Origin: Acidobacteriaceae bacterium
GTDB taxonomy: Bacteria > Acidobacteriota > Terriglobia > Terriglobales > Acidobacteriaceae
Reading direction: 5' to 3'
DNA length: 64,000 nt
NCBI GenBank assembly: GCA_021323655.1
Contig: JAJPKO010000036.1
Coordinates: forward strand, 62,001-126,000
Shown: positions 27,732 to 36,995 of the stretch, piece after piece
Numbering within the stretch: the first letter of the stretch is position 1
How the letters are laid out: every line of letters begins with the position of its first letter
Position numbers and translations under genes: made by a program
Notes under the pieces: model-generated
Databases searched by the model: none
Told to the model about the DNA's origin: nothing
Seen by the model: the letters and a program-made list of their open reading frames with translations, nothing else

Positions 27732-27745
27732 GTGACGCTGGTCAC
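27732..27745 (+). promoter_or_regulatory. CRP-type operator for the usp/P-type ATPase operon
   Basis: GTGA-N6-TCAC, centre 27738.5. TAAGAT (27768-27773) is exactly at the -10 position; predicted start 27780, 20 nt before the USP ATG. The divergent operator lies 35 bp away centre to centre. Confidence 0.8.
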
Positions 27746-27799
27746 AGGAAAGACCGGAACAGACCACTAAGATACACCGTGTAGCAATAGTATGTCGCA

Positions 27800-28636
27800 A
27801 TGACCATACCAGACCAGATCGTAGTAGCAACAGATTTCTCTCCAGCATCAAGCGCAGCGGTCTCCGTTGCAAGCGGAATAGCGAAAATCTTCAAAGCCAG
27901 GGTTACGTTGTTCCATGTCTTTCAATATGCTCCCCAGCATCGTTACAAAGTACCCATCGGGTGGATGGTGGAAATGATCCGCCGAGATGTCAGTACAAGA
28001 TTGCAGGAAGCCAAAGATGTCCTTCGTCAATCCGGCGTTGATACGGACATCATGGTGCAGGAAGGTGGAACTCCCGCTCTGCGAATTCTTGACTTTGTAC
28101 AAACGTGCAAACGACCTCTTTTGGTGATGGGAACTCACGCAGTCGGAGGCATGGAGCGTTTCCTTCTCGGCTCGACAGCGGAAGATGTATTAAGGCACGC
28201 GACTTGCCCGGTAATTACGGCCGGTCCTCACGTATCAGGGGACGTAAACCATCGCGGGTTACAAACAATTCTGTTCGCCACGGACTTCAGCAACACTTCG
28301 CTCGCAGCAGTCCCTTTTGCCATTGAGTTGAAGCAAGCTACGCGAGCACAGATTCGAGTTCTTCATATCTCAGACGATCATCTTTCAGAAGAAGAGGAAG
28401 GAAAAAAGTTCGACAGGGTAAAGAAAGTATTTCAGAGTGCCGAAGGCATCGACTACATAACATTACATGGAACCAACATCAGCCAGGCCGTGGTCAACGA
28501 AGCAGAGCGTTCGAAAACGGATCTGTTGGTCCTCGGAGTGAGGCGAACTTCTGAAGTTGCTGCACATCTTGCGCCAAAGATTACCTTCCAAATCATTGCC
28601 GCGGCCCCATGCGCGGTCCTTACAGTATCCTCATAG
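27800..28636 (+). CDS. Tandem universal stress protein
   Basis: Cytoplasmic stress protein of 278 aa with two UspA domains (about 1-145 and 150-278), each beginning with an ATDFS strand. The ATP-binding loop of domain 1 is GTHAVGGMERFLLGST, close to G-x2-G-x9-G-(S/T) but with Ala in the second Gly position. Domain 2 lacks a clear loop. It is followed after 2 bp by a P-type ATPase, so the two are cotranscribed. Confidence 0.92.
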   Translation: MTIPDQIVVATDFSPASSAAVSVASGIAKIFKARVTLFHVFQYAPQHRYKVPIGWMVEMIRRDVSTRLQEAKDVLRQSGVDTDIMVQEGGTPALRILDFVQTCKRPLLVMGTHAVGGMERFLLGSTAEDVLRHATCPVITAGPHVSGDVNHRGLQTILFATDFSNTSLAAVPFAIELKQATRAQIRVLHISDDHLSEEEEGKKFDRVKKVFQSAEGIDYITLHGTNISQAVVNEAERSKTDLLVLGVRRTSEVAAHLAPKITFQIIAAAPCAVLTVSS

Positions 28637-28638
28637 CT

Positions 28639-30513
28639 ATGGCATCGGAAGCCCCGGTCAGGGCCAGTACTTTCGAACGAATAGAGGGTTCGTGGACCCG
28701 ATACGCTGCTGTCGTCTCGCTTGTCGCGATATTTCTGCACTTGTTGTTTCGATACATCCTGCATTATCAAGGCCCCATTGCTGTCGTTCCATTGTGGATT
28801 GCCATTATTGCAGGTGGCCTTCCGCTGCTCTATAAACTCCTCATTCAAATCTGGAGACGTCAATTTGGGGCAGATTTTCTCGCAGGCCTGTCGATTGTGA
28901 CAGCAGTCCTGATGGGCGAACTGCTGGTTGCCACGATCATTATCCTCATGCTCTCTGGGGGCCAAGCTCTGGAAGAGTATGCGACGCGACGTGCTTCTTC
29001 GGTCCTCAATGCGCTCGCTCACCGCATGCCCAGCATCGCTCATCGAATCGATGGCAACGGCACAGTCTCGATTGCGGTAAGTGAGATTCGCATTGGGGAC
29101 CGTCTCATTGTCTTTCCGCACGAAATCTGCCCGGTGGATGGCACAGTAGAGTCGGGCACAGGCACGATGGATGAATCTTTCCTTACCGGTGAGCCCTTTC
29201 GCATTCGCAAGACTTCAGGCTCTCAGGTGATTTCAGGGGCCTTGAATGAGGATGCAGCCCTTACAATCATTGCCGATAAACTTGCCGTGGACTCACGCTA
29301 TGCACGCATCATGCAGGTGATGCAAAAAGCCGAGGAGAATCCTCCGGCTATTCGCCGATTAGCAGATCGCCTTGGTGCATATTACACACCAATCGCCGTT
29401 TTGATTGCTCTTGCCGGATGGTTTTTGAGCGGTGATCCGGAACGCTTTCTTGCGGTGCTCGTGATCGCTACTCCCTGCCCCTTGCTCCTGGCAATTCCCA
29501 TTGCCATCATTGGTTCCATCTCGCTTGCGGCGAAACGAAGCATTGTTATTAAGAAGCCGGTGGTTCTTGAGCAAGTTGGAAATGTTCGCACCATGTTTTT
29601 CGACAAAACTGGGACGCTGACACATGGTGAACCGGTTGTTACAGAGATTGTCACTTTCTCGGGCGCGAGCGCGGAAGATGTCCTTAAATTCAGTGCCAGC
29701 CTTGAGCAATACTCGAAGCATCCACTTGCGGGTGCAATTCGGCAAGCGGCGCAGAAAAACCATGTGCTACTGCAAAGTGTCGACAACATTAGTGAAAAAC
29801 CGGGAGAGGGGTTAACAGGGCATGTGACGGGTAGAAGCGTTCTGGTTACTGGAAGGAGCAAGTTACGCCCAGAACTGGCAGCTTTGCTTCCTCCTACAAG
29901 TTCTGGAATGGAATGTGTCGTCCTCGTGGACAACCAATTAGTAGGTCTGATCCGATTCCATGACCGGCCACGCAAAGAAAGCAAACCCTTCATCGGCCAC
30001 TTAAGGCCGAAGCATCAGGTTGAGGAGTTGGTTATCTTATCAGGAGATCGTGATCTCGAAGTACGACACCTGGCCGAAATTGTTGGTATCAAAGATGTGC
30101 GCGCGGGCCTGACTCCGGAGCAAAAATTACAGATCGTGAGGGAGCATACGGAGAAAAACCCAACTCTGTTTTTAGGAGACGGTATTAACGATGCTCCGGC
30201 CATGTTGGCTGCTACAGTCGGTGTTGCCTTTGGACAGAACAGCGATATCACGGCAGAAGCAGCTGGGGCGGTCATTATGGAGGCGAGCCTGGGCCGAGTC
30301 GATGAGCTGCTCCATATTGGGAAACGAATGCGCCGGATTGCTCTTGAAAGCGCCGTGGGCGGGATGGTCCTGAGCACTGTCGGAATGTTCCTGGCAGCTT
30401 TTGGCTTTCTGCCTCCCATAGCCGGAGCTATTGGCCAGGAGGTGATTGATCTTCTGGCGGTGTTAAACGCTCTTCGCGCATCACTCCCCGGAAAAGAACT
30501 TCAAGACTTCTGA
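28639..30513 (+). CDS. Heavy-metal-type P-type ATPase without N-terminal metal domain
   Basis: A 624-aa cation pump. Motifs in order: TGEP (about 190), membrane CPL motif TPCPLLLAIP (about 282), phosphorylation DKTGTLT (Asp about 322), HP in the nucleotide domain (SKHPLAG) and GDGINDAPAM. The CPx-like motif is CPL, and no CxxC metal-binding domain precedes the first helices. Transition-metal efflux or uptake is the general class; the ion is not clear. ATG 28639 is chosen because it follows the USP stop. Confidence 0.88.
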   Translation: MASEAPVRASTFERIEGSWTRYAAVVSLVAIFLHLLFRYILHYQGPIAVVPLWIAIIAGGLPLLYKLLIQIWRRQFGADFLAGLSIVTAVLMGELLVATIIILMLSGGQALEEYATRRASSVLNALAHRMPSIAHRIDGNGTVSIAVSEIRIGDRLIVFPHEICPVDGTVESGTGTMDESFLTGEPFRIRKTSGSQVISGALNEDAALTIIADKLAVDSRYARIMQVMQKAEENPPAIRRLADRLGAYYTPIAVLIALAGWFLSGDPERFLAVLVIATPCPLLLAIPIAIIGSISLAAKRSIVIKKPVVLEQVGNVRTMFFDKTGTLTHGEPVVTEIVTFSGASAEDVLKFSASLEQYSKHPLAGAIRQAAQKNHVLLQSVDNISEKPGEGLTGHVTGRSVLVTGRSKLRPELAALLPPTSSGMECVVLVDNQLVGLIRFHDRPRKESKPFIGHLRPKHQVEELVILSGDRDLEVRHLAEIVGIKDVRAGLTPEQKLQIVREHTEKNPTLFLGDGINDAPAMLAATVGVAFGQNSDITAEAAGAVIMEASLGRVDELLHIGKRMRRIALESAVGGMVLSTVGMFLAAFGFLPPIAGAIGQEVIDLLAVLNALRASLPGKELQDF

Positions 30514-30527
30514 TTAGCCCCCATACG

Positions 30528-30541
30528 GTGACCCCCGTCAC
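30528..30541 (+). promoter_or_regulatory. CRP-type operator upstream of HdeD-like gene
   Basis: GTGA-N6-TCAC, centre 30534.5. TACTGT (30564-30569) fits the -10 position; predicted start 30576, only three bases before the ATG, so the mRNA may be nearly leaderless. Confidence 0.7.
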
Positions 30542-30578
30542 AGCCCTCTCTCTGTGCACAGAGTACTGTAGTTCAGTG

Positions 30579-31160
30579 ATGAGACACGAACTCAGATTGC
30601 ATCGGTTGACCTTCGGGATACTCATAGTGCTTCTGATGGCATTCGTGGTTTTTTTTATTACCCTTCGTCCTCTCTTCTCAGATCGCCGCCTGGATGTAGT
30701 TACGTCCTTCATCATTATCGTATTGGCGGCAACGGCATTTGGCTCGATGGGAATGATCGAAGGAATGATAGCTCTCTATTTTGGCAAGCGTCACAAACGG
30801 GAACTGTTGAGTTACCTCGCATTGGGGTTATTATCTCTGGGCACTTCAATCTACCTTACTGTTGCCGACTCAGCATCGATTCAAACAGTTGCTCTTGTTG
30901 CCGCGCCTCATGCTTTCCTTTTTGGCGTTGCTGAATTGCGTCTCAGCCGGCACCTGAAGCGCCATGCCTCTTATAAGCGGGGGCTTCTTACGGGAGGCAT
31001 TGTGGAAATATCGCTGGGGATTGCACTACTCAATGCATATCGGTTGTCGAATGAAGGTGCATCAATGTTATTAGGCTATGTAGCAACGATATCTGTCCTT
31101 CAACTTCTGCCGTTGGTCCTTTACTGGCACAAGCCGTACTCTGCCGAGAAAGCACCGTGA
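30579..31160 (+). CDS. HdeD-like membrane protein
   Basis: A 193-aa protein with six hydrophobic segments arranged in pairs, as in the HdeD/DUF308 acid-stress family. The start at ATG 30579 (MRHELRLHRLTF) is placed downstream of the operator; a longer frame would begin inside the operator and is rejected. It is cotranscribed with the USP that follows 33 bp later. Confidence 0.65.
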   Translation: MRHELRLHRLTFGILIVLLMAFVVFFITLRPLFSDRRLDVVTSFIIIVLAATAFGSMGMIEGMIALYFGKRHKRELLSYLALGLLSLGTSIYLTVADSASIQTVALVAAPHAFLFGVAELRLSRHLKRHASYKRGLLTGGIVEISLGIALLNAYRLSNEGASMLLGYVATISVLQLLPLVLYWHKPYSAEKAP

Positions 31161-31193
31161 ACGGCGACCTGTTGACAAAGAAAAGGGGGGATT

Positions 31194-32084
31194 ATGGAAA
31201 AAGGAGTGCCACACCTATGGAGTCGCCCAGATCCGATTCTGGTTGCCACGAATCTGCACGACGCGCCCCATCTGGTGCCGCATGCTATCGCCCAGGCGAG
31301 ACAGAGCGACGCCAAAGTTCTTCTCGTCCATGTCATTGAACCTGCCTACCTCAGGACAGGTCCAGTGGAAGGACCACCTTTTGTTCTTCCAGGTCCCACA
31401 GTACGTTCCGTTCAAGCCAAATTGAACAGAATTGCGAAACAATTTCAGCACGATGGCATCTTGTGTGAACCGATCGTCTTGAAAGGATTACCTGCGGAAG
31501 AACTCCCGGCGCTCATCAGGCAACGCGACGTGTATCGGGTGATTGTGGGGACTAGAAGTGCTGAAGCCATTGACCGTATTTTATGGGGATCGGTGGCCGA
31601 GAATCTGTTGCACGAAGTAGATGTTCCCGTATGTGTCATTGGCCCGCATGTATGCCCACAAATTCGACCTGAGCAAGAACCGAAGTCGATCCTGTTTGCC
31701 ACCTCATTTCACCATAAGAGCAAGAAAAGCGCACAACTCGCTCTTGAAATTGCAAACCTGAATCAAGCTCGCCTGACATTACTTCACGTCTTGCCACCTA
31801 AAATTATCGGTACGGAGGACCATGCCGAGTTGCATGCACAGCGAGAGCAGGACTTACTGAATCTGATCACGGAAGAAACGAAACTCTGGTCATCGCCGAG
31901 CATCTCAATTCGTGAAGGAGATGCAGCAACAGAGATTCTCGCTGAGGCTGCAAAGGTCTCAGCGGACTTAATCGTACTCGGGACAACTAACGCATCGAAA
32001 ACCGCACGACTTATGAAAACTGGTGTTGTACATCGGGTAATCGCTGAGACGAAAGCACCCGTGATCACCTTGCGACAGGAGTAG
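31194..32084 (+). CDS. Tandem universal stress protein
   Basis: A 296-aa protein with two Usp domains, joined near residue 160 (EPKSILFATSFHHKS). The domain 1 loop is GTRSAEAIDRILWGS, degenerate at the second glycine, so ATP binding is doubtful. Domain 2 ends with VIAETKAPVITL. ATG 31194 follows GGGGGGAT. It is part of the HdeD-like operon. Confidence 0.9.
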   Translation: MEKGVPHLWSRPDPILVATNLHDAPHLVPHAIAQARQSDAKVLLVHVIEPAYLRTGPVEGPPFVLPGPTVRSVQAKLNRIAKQFQHDGILCEPIVLKGLPAEELPALIRQRDVYRVIVGTRSAEAIDRILWGSVAENLLHEVDVPVCVIGPHVCPQIRPEQEPKSILFATSFHHKSKKSAQLALEIANLNQARLTLLHVLPPKIIGTEDHAELHAQREQDLLNLITEETKLWSSPSISIREGDAATEILAEAAKVSADLIVLGTTNASKTARLMKTGVVHRVIAETKAPVITLRQE

Positions 32085-32135
32085 GAAACATATCAGCAGA
32101 AGAATGTTTACACCCCTGAGGTAGGCTCTTGCTCC

Positions 32136-33275
32136 CTATACACTTTTTCTGCAATACCCATTTCTCACATACTGCAGATCCAGGACCGTCTGAAGATAGT
32201 CAAACAATTTCTCACGAGGAAGTACGCCATCCAGTTGGCCATTCGAGACGACAGGAAGCAGACCAATGTCTTCCCGGTTTATGATTTCCAGTGCTCTCAG
32301 CATAGGCGTACCGGGAGCAACTGTGCTTAATTTTTTCCACGGGCGCATGATCTCGCCGACAGCAACTCGTGGCCATTTCGCACGATCTACATGCTTGATC
32401 TCGTGAGGTGTTACAAGACCAACCGTGTTTCCATTTTCGGTCACCAGTAAGGATCGTCCTCCTGTGCGGAGAAGAGTATGGTCCACAAAATCCTGGATGC
32501 TCTCATGACTATCAACTGTGGGATAGTCTTCCACCATGAGGTCACTGACTTTAATTCCTGCCAGAGCATTTCTCAAAGTCGTCTCAACATGACTCTCTCG
32601 TGCAGCCTGCAACAGAAACCAGCCGATAAATGCGACCCATAAGGCGCTTAATCCACCTCCTCTGAAATAGCCTATGATTCCGGCAATGATGAAGACTCCT
32701 GCGATCGCTTGCCCTGTTCGTGCAGCATACATCGTGGCCCGCTCCAGGTCTTCGGTTTTCCACCAAATGACTGCGCGCAGGATGCGCCCTCCATCCATGG
32801 GATAGCCTGGAATCATATTGAAGAAGGCCAACCCCAGATTGATATATCCGAGCCATGACAGCATGGCTGCCACAGGGACTGGGGCTGGACTATCAGCAGC
32901 GCCGAGGCAGATAATGCCGATCACAACGCTGGTTAGCGGACCTACGATTGCAATCTGAAACTCGTCTTTGGCGCTTGCGGCTTCCTGGCCGAGCTGGGAC
33001 ACTCCCCCGAGCGCAAACAACGTAATCTCGTGCACAGGCAAACCACGCGTCTTTGCCATGAGCGAGTGCGAAAGCTCGTGCAGAAGCAACGAGAGGAAAA
33101 AGAGCAGCGCTGTCGTGACTGCCAGGCCCGTTGCAAGAGCAACCGGCCACTGCGGATGGCTGGAGCGATAATCGCCAACCAGAGAAAAGACAATGAGAAA
33201 TGCTATGAGAAACCAGCTATAGTGCAGGCCGATTGTGATGCCAAAAACCCGGCCAAGTTTGATCTGGGAGCGCAT
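32136..33275 (-). CDS. Site-2-type M50 metalloprotease with CBS domains
   Basis: A 379-aa intramembrane zinc protease. HELSH (residues 66-70) and [12 protein letters not shown] (about 149-160) provide the zinc ligands. A CBS pair occupies about residues 240-370 ([12 protein letters not shown] and [14 protein letters not shown]). ATG 33275 follows AGGAG; the same frame continues upstream antisense to groEL and is not real there. Mycobacterium tuberculosis Rv2625c, a DosR-regulon gene, has the same M50-CBS layout. It is divergent from groEL across one operator. Confidence 0.92.
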   Translation of the reverse strand: MRSQIKLGRVFGITIGLHYSWFLIAFLIVFSLVGDYRSSHPQWPVALATGLAVTTALLFFLSLLLHELSHSLMAKTRGLPVHEITLFALGGVSQLGQEAASAKDEFQIAIVGPLTSVVIGIICLGAADSPAPVPVAAMLSWLGYINLGLAFFNMIPGYPMDGGRILRAVIWWKTEDLERATMYAARTGQAIAGVFIIAGIIGYFRGGGLSALWVAFIGWFLLQAARESHVETTLRNALAGIKVSDLMVEDYPTVDSHESIQDFVDHTLLRTGGRSLLVTENGNTVGLVTPHEIKHVDRAKWPRVAVGEIMRPWKKLSTVAPGTPMLRALEIINREDIGLLPVVSNGQLDGVLPREKLFDYLQTVLDLQYVRNGYCRKSV

Positions 33276-33323
33276 TTTCGACTCCTCTTTTTCTACGATG
33301 GACTTTCTGAAGAGCAGACCGCA

Positions 33324-33337
33324 GTGATTCCGATCAC
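33324..33337. promoter_or_regulatory. CRP-type operator shared by the M50 protease and groEL
   Basis: GTGA-N6-TCAC, centre 33330.5. For groEL, GATACT (33360-33365) is at the exact -10 position. For the protease, CATCGT (33300-33295, minus strand) is one base further. One palindrome could activate both directions. Confidence 0.7.
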
Positions 33338-33378
33338 AGCCGGGGCCGTCGAGCAAAGAGATACTACTCAGTGGGTGA

Positions 33379-35007
33379 ATGGCCATGGCATTTAAGCAAC
33401 TTCTTTTTGAGTCCCAGGCCCGCGAAAAGCTCCTGAAAGGAGCGAGCCTTCTGACGGATGCAGTTCGTGTAACACTCGGGCCTAAGTCGAAATGTGTGCT
33501 GATCGAGAAGGCGTTCGGCAGGCCCATCGTGTGCAACGATGGGGTGACGATTGCCAAGGAGATATCACTCAAGTCTCCTGAAGAAAACCTTGGCGCGAGC
33601 ATGATGCGCGAAGCTGCCGAGCGCACTGGGGACGCCGTAGGGGACGGCACCAGCACAGCAACCATCCTCGCGCATGCCATTCTTGCAGAGGGCCTGCGCA
33701 ACATCGCCGCCGGCACCAGTGCGATAGAGATCAAGCGCGGGCTGGATTGCGGCCTCAAAGTAGCGGTGCAATCAATCCGCGCACTATCCCGACCAGTCGC
33801 GAGCCGGAAAGAGCGTGCCCAGGTGGCGACGGTTTCCGCGCACAACGACCCTGCCATCGGCGAGATGGTCGCTAATGCCGTAGAAAAAGTGGGCGTTGAG
33901 GGTGTTGTGTCAGTCGAAGAAGGCAAAGGTACAGAAACAATTCTTGACCTTGTCGAAGGGATGGAATTTGACCGCGGTTATCTTTCAGCCTACTTCGTGA
34001 CGAATACGGAAAAGATGCAGGCCATCCTCGAAGATCCGCTCATCTTTCTCTATGAGAAAAAGCTCAGCAACGTTCAAGACCTTGTGCCTGTTCTGGAGCA
34101 GATCGCGAAGGCCGGACGACCTTTGCTGATCATCGCTGAAGATGTAGACGGCGAAGCCCTGGCGACACTGGTAGTCAATAAATTGAGAGGGGTCCTTACC
34201 TCGGTCGCGGTAAAAGCACCGGGCTATGGCGAACGTAGAAAGGCCATGCTTGAGGACATTGCGATCCTGACCGGGGGGAAGTTCTTTGCTGAAGAGCTGG
34301 GGACCAGACTCGAAAACATTACATTGGCCGATATGGGAAGCGCCAAGCGCGTCATTATTGACCGCGAGACGACCACCATCATTGAAGGCGGGGGTGCAAA
34401 AGCAGCGATCGACGGCCGCTGCAAGGAACTCCGCCAACAGATTGAGAAGACGACATCTGACTACGACCGGGAGAAATTGCAGGAGCGCCTGGCAAAGCTC
34501 GCTGGCGGCGTCGCCGTTATCCGTGTTGGCGCTCCGTCTGAAGCAGAGATGAAGAACCGCAAAGAGGCCTTTGAAGACGCCATCAGCGCCACCAAAGCCG
34601 CTGCGGAAGAGGGCATTGTTCCCGGCTGTGGCCTTGCCCTGCTGCGGGCCATCGACGAAATCGAAAAAGAAGAGCCAAAACATGGCGGAGACGACCGCAT
34701 CGGTCTTCGTGTTCTGAAACAGGCGCTGGAAGCGCCGACAAGACAGATCGCGATGAATTCCTCTGTGGATGCCGGCGTTGTGATAGAGCGCATGCGCTCC
34801 GGCAAAAGGAATTACGGATTTGATGCAGCCACAGGCGCTTATGTTGATCTGATCGAGGCAGGCATTATTGATCCCACAAAGGTCGTGCGGACCGCGCTCG
34901 AGAATGCTGTGTCCGTGGCCAGTGTTCTGCTTCTTACTGAAGCCACATTGACGGACATACCAGAAGAAAAGAGCAAGTCAGGTCCCGGGCAATTTCCCGA
35001 AGAATGA
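33379..35007 (+). CDS. groEL: GroEL-type chaperonin, secondary copy
   Basis: A 60-kDa chaperonin of 542 aa with the conserved ATP-site block ([15 protein letters not shown]) and equatorial, intermediate and apical domains all present. There is no groES beside it and the Gly-Gly-Met repeat tail is missing; the protein ends SGPGQFPEE. This suggests a specialised stress chaperonin rather than the essential one. ATG 33379 or 33385 could start it. The operator upstream places it in the CRP-type regulon. Confidence 0.95.
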   Translation: MAMAFKQLLFESQAREKLLKGASLLTDAVRVTLGPKSKCVLIEKAFGRPIVCNDGVTIAKEISLKSPEENLGASMMREAAERTGDAVGDGTSTATILAHAILAEGLRNIAAGTSAIEIKRGLDCGLKVAVQSIRALSRPVASRKERAQVATVSAHNDPAIGEMVANAVEKVGVEGVVSVEEGKGTETILDLVEGMEFDRGYLSAYFVTNTEKMQAILEDPLIFLYEKKLSNVQDLVPVLEQIAKAGRPLLIIAEDVDGEALATLVVNKLRGVLTSVAVKAPGYGERRKAMLEDIAILTGGKFFAEELGTRLENITLADMGSAKRVIIDRETTTIIEGGGAKAAIDGRCKELRQQIEKTTSDYDREKLQERLAKLAGGVAVIRVGAPSEAEMKNRKEAFEDAISATKAAAEEGIVPGCGLALLRAIDEIEKEEPKHGGDDRIGLRVLKQALEAPTRQIAMNSSVDAGVVIERMRSGKRNYGFDAATGAYVDLIEAGIIDPTKVVRTALENAVSVASVLLLTEATLTDIPEEKSKSGPGQFPEE

Positions 35008-35121
35008 GCTTATGGCTTCCGAACATACGAAGAATATTTATGCGCCGGAGACAAGCGATGTCTGCGGTCAGGATATCGGCACTGAATCGTAATATCTCTG
35101 CCACGATGCAACTTATCTTCG

Positions 35122-35135
35122 GTGATCTTCGTCAC
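35122..35135 (+). promoter_or_regulatory. CRP-type operator upstream of hsp20
   Basis: GTGA-N6-TCAC, centre 35128.5. AACAAT (35158-35163) is at the -10 position, with TACAAC three bases earlier as an alternative. Predicted start about 35170, 45 nt before the ATG. Confidence 0.7.
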
Positions 35136-35214
35136 AGCCGCCCGCCAGGGAGAGTACAACAATGATTTTATCCAGCGCACCCTGCGCATTTTTCATCCAT
35201 TAAGGAGAACGAGT

Positions 35215-35745
35215 ATGCCAACCTCACTCACCGTAAGACCCAGCACCTCAGGCAGGACGGCCATTGAATTTCCTCTGGTCAGAAACTTCTTCACAGATAT
35301 GGAAGCCATCACCAACCGCATTGCTCAACGCGCCTTCAGTCTATTTCAGGAACGCGGTGCCTTTGACGGCATGGACTGGGACGACTGGTTCCGGGCCGAA
35401 ACCGAGCTGCTGAAGCCTGTCCCGATCGAGATGAGCGAAACAGCCGACAGCTACACCATTCGCGCGGAGGTCCCTGGTTTTGACGTGAAAGACCTCACCG
35501 TTCAGGCCGAGCCAAACTCGATTTACATTCATGGCAAGACGGAGAAGAAAAAAGAAGAAAAGAAAGGAGAGGAAATCAAATACAGCGAGGTATCAGCGAA
35601 CGAACTGGCCCGCCGCATTGATTTGCCAACTTCTATCAATCCAGAAAAGGCGTCGGCACAATTGACGAATGGAGTGCTCGAACTCACGTTGCCAAAGGCG
35701 GATTCCCCCAAGAAGCTTGAGGTCAAGGTAGCAAAAGCCGCATAG
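35215..35745 (+). CDS. Small heat-shock protein Hsp20
   Basis: A 176-aa alpha-crystallin-type holdase. The crystallin domain (about 76-170) holds YTIRAEVPGFDVKDLTVQAE and the A-x-x-x-x-G-V-L-type motif AQLTNGVLELTLP. An N-terminal amphipathic region precedes it. ATG 35215 follows AAGGAG; the longer frame begins inside the operator and is rejected. Confidence 0.93.
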   Translation: MPTSLTVRPSTSGRTAIEFPLVRNFFTDMEAITNRIAQRAFSLFQERGAFDGMDWDDWFRAETELLKPVPIEMSETADSYTIRAEVPGFDVKDLTVQAEPNSIYIHGKTEKKKEEKKGEEIKYSEVSANELARRIDLPTSINPEKASAQLTNGVLELTLPKADSPKKLEVKVAKAA

Positions 35746-35777
35746 ATTCCTTGCCCGGTCGCTCTATTCCCGCCAGT

Positions 35778-35806
35778 CCAGGCATACCATCTAATGCCGG
35801 TTTTTT
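35778..35806 (+). terminator. Terminator after hsp20
   Basis: GGCAT and ATGCC (35781-35785/35794-35798) form a short hairpin, extended by the neighbouring CC/GG, followed by six T (35801-35806). A second G+C-rich hairpin, GGGGCCTC/GAGGCCCC, lies at 35819-35842. Confidence 0.55.
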
Positions 35807-35908
35807 AGCCAGCCGTCCGGGGCCTCATCCTGGAGAGGCCCCGATTCATGCCATCGGGCCATTTCCGTCTGCTCCTAGTGATGGTTTTTCCAGGGAGGGG
35901 AAAGGCAT

Positions 35909-35922
35909 GTGATTGAGGTCAC
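35909..35922 (+). promoter_or_regulatory. CRP-type operator upstream of the Pta-like gene
   Basis: GTGA-N6-TCAC, centre 35915.5. GATGAT (35945-35950) is exactly at the -10 position; predicted start 35957, 11 nt before the ATG. Confidence 0.7.
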
Positions 35923-35967
35923 AGCCGCGCTTCCCAACATTCATGATGATGGAAACAAGGACACTGT

Positions 35968-36933
35968 ATGCCAGAGATATTCGTCGGAAATGAACCGCAA
36001 GAATCCTCCAGGCCGGGGCTCCTTGATGCGTTGACTATCGCCTGTCGCCGCTGGGACATGTTTCCTGTTGCAGTGTGCTGGCCTTTGAGCGATGTTTCTT
36101 TTGCCGGAGCCGTTGAGGCCACGGAAGCAGGGATCATTCTTCCCATCTTCATAGGCCCCGAAAAGGAGTTGGCCCGTATTGCCGGCTCGCTTGGTGTTTC
36201 TGTAAGCGGCTTTGAAATTATCAACGCGCATACCGAGGAGGAAGCTGCCGCGAAAAGCGTGGAGCTTTGCCGGATGGGCCGCGCTGCTGCGCTCATGAAG
36301 GGCAGCTTGCATACAGATCTGCTGATGCATGCCGTTCTTCAGAAAGAATCCGGCCTACGCACGTCCAGGCGCGTCAGCCATGTCTTTGTGTTGGAGGCCC
36401 CGCTCTACAACCGCACGCTTTTCATCACCGATGCCGCCATCAATATCTGTCCCACGCTCGAAGACAAAGTGGACATCGTGCAAAATGCGATTGATCTCGC
36501 CCACGTGCTGAACATAAAGGAGCCAAAAGTCGCCATTCTCTCCGCTGTGGAAACGGTATGTCCCAAGATCACTTCCACTCTGGATGCTGCTGCGCTTTGT
36601 AAAATGGCAGACCGAGGCCAGATTACGGGCGCCGTTCTGGATGGCCCGCTGGCTTTCGACACGGCCGTGAGCGCCGAAGCGGCGCAGATGAAAAATCTCG
36701 AATCTCCCGTGGCCGGAAAGGCAGACATCTTTGTCGTCCCCGATGTCGAATCCGGCAATATGCTGGCCAAACAACTGGAATATCTGGGAGGGGCGCGTCT
36801 GGCAGGCATTGTTCTCGGAGCAAGCGTACCCATCATTCTTACCAGTCGTGCTGATGTTGCTGATGCACGCGTCGCCTCCTGTGCCATTGCCTCAGTGCTT
36901 GCAAGAAACAAGCAGTCATACAATAGACTGTGA
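35968..36933 (+). CDS. Phosphate acetyl/butyryltransferase-family enzyme
   Basis: A 321-aa member of the phosphotransacetylase/phosphotransbutyrylase family, expected to interconvert acyl-phosphate and acyl-CoA. Signatures: MKGSLHTDLLMHAVL, TDAAINICPTLEDKVDIVQNA and GAVLDGPLAFDTAVS. It resembles Ptb or the short Pta type, lacking the N-terminal domain of long Pta. With the phosphoketolase at the right edge it could turn acetyl phosphate into acetyl-CoA. Which acyl group it prefers cannot be told from sequence alone. Confidence 0.88.
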   Translation: MPEIFVGNEPQESSRPGLLDALTIACRRWDMFPVAVCWPLSDVSFAGAVEATEAGIILPIFIGPEKELARIAGSLGVSVSGFEIINAHTEEEAAAKSVELCRMGRAAALMKGSLHTDLLMHAVLQKESGLRTSRRVSHVFVLEAPLYNRTLFITDAAINICPTLEDKVDIVQNAIDLAHVLNIKEPKVAILSAVETVCPKITSTLDAAALCKMADRGQITGAVLDGPLAFDTAVSAEAAQMKNLESPVAGKADIFVVPDVESGNMLAKQLEYLGGARLAGIVLGASVPIILTSRADVADARVASCAIASVLARNKQSYNRL

Positions 36934-36943
36934 CAGCGGTCAC
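36930..36943 (+). promoter_or_regulatory. Distal CRP-type site at the end of the Pta-like gene
   Basis: GTGA-N6-TCAC, centre 36936.5, overlaps the Pta-like stop codon. It lies 66 bp upstream of the next operator centre, about six helical turns. No xAxxxT is at the expected place, so it may assist the downstream site. Confidence 0.5.
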
Positions 36944-36995
36944 CGAACTCAACGGCGTGCTGTGGCCATGGGACATGCCTCTGTCACATCGGCGA

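Noticed and set aside
33276-33926. N-terminal extension of the M50 protease frame
   Set aside because: It runs antisense through groEL and its composition is low-complexity; ATG 33275 has a proper ribosome site and gives the family N-terminus.
35819-35842. G+C-rich hairpin downstream of hsp20 as main terminator
   Set aside because: It lacks a T-run; the upstream hairpin with six T is the better candidate.
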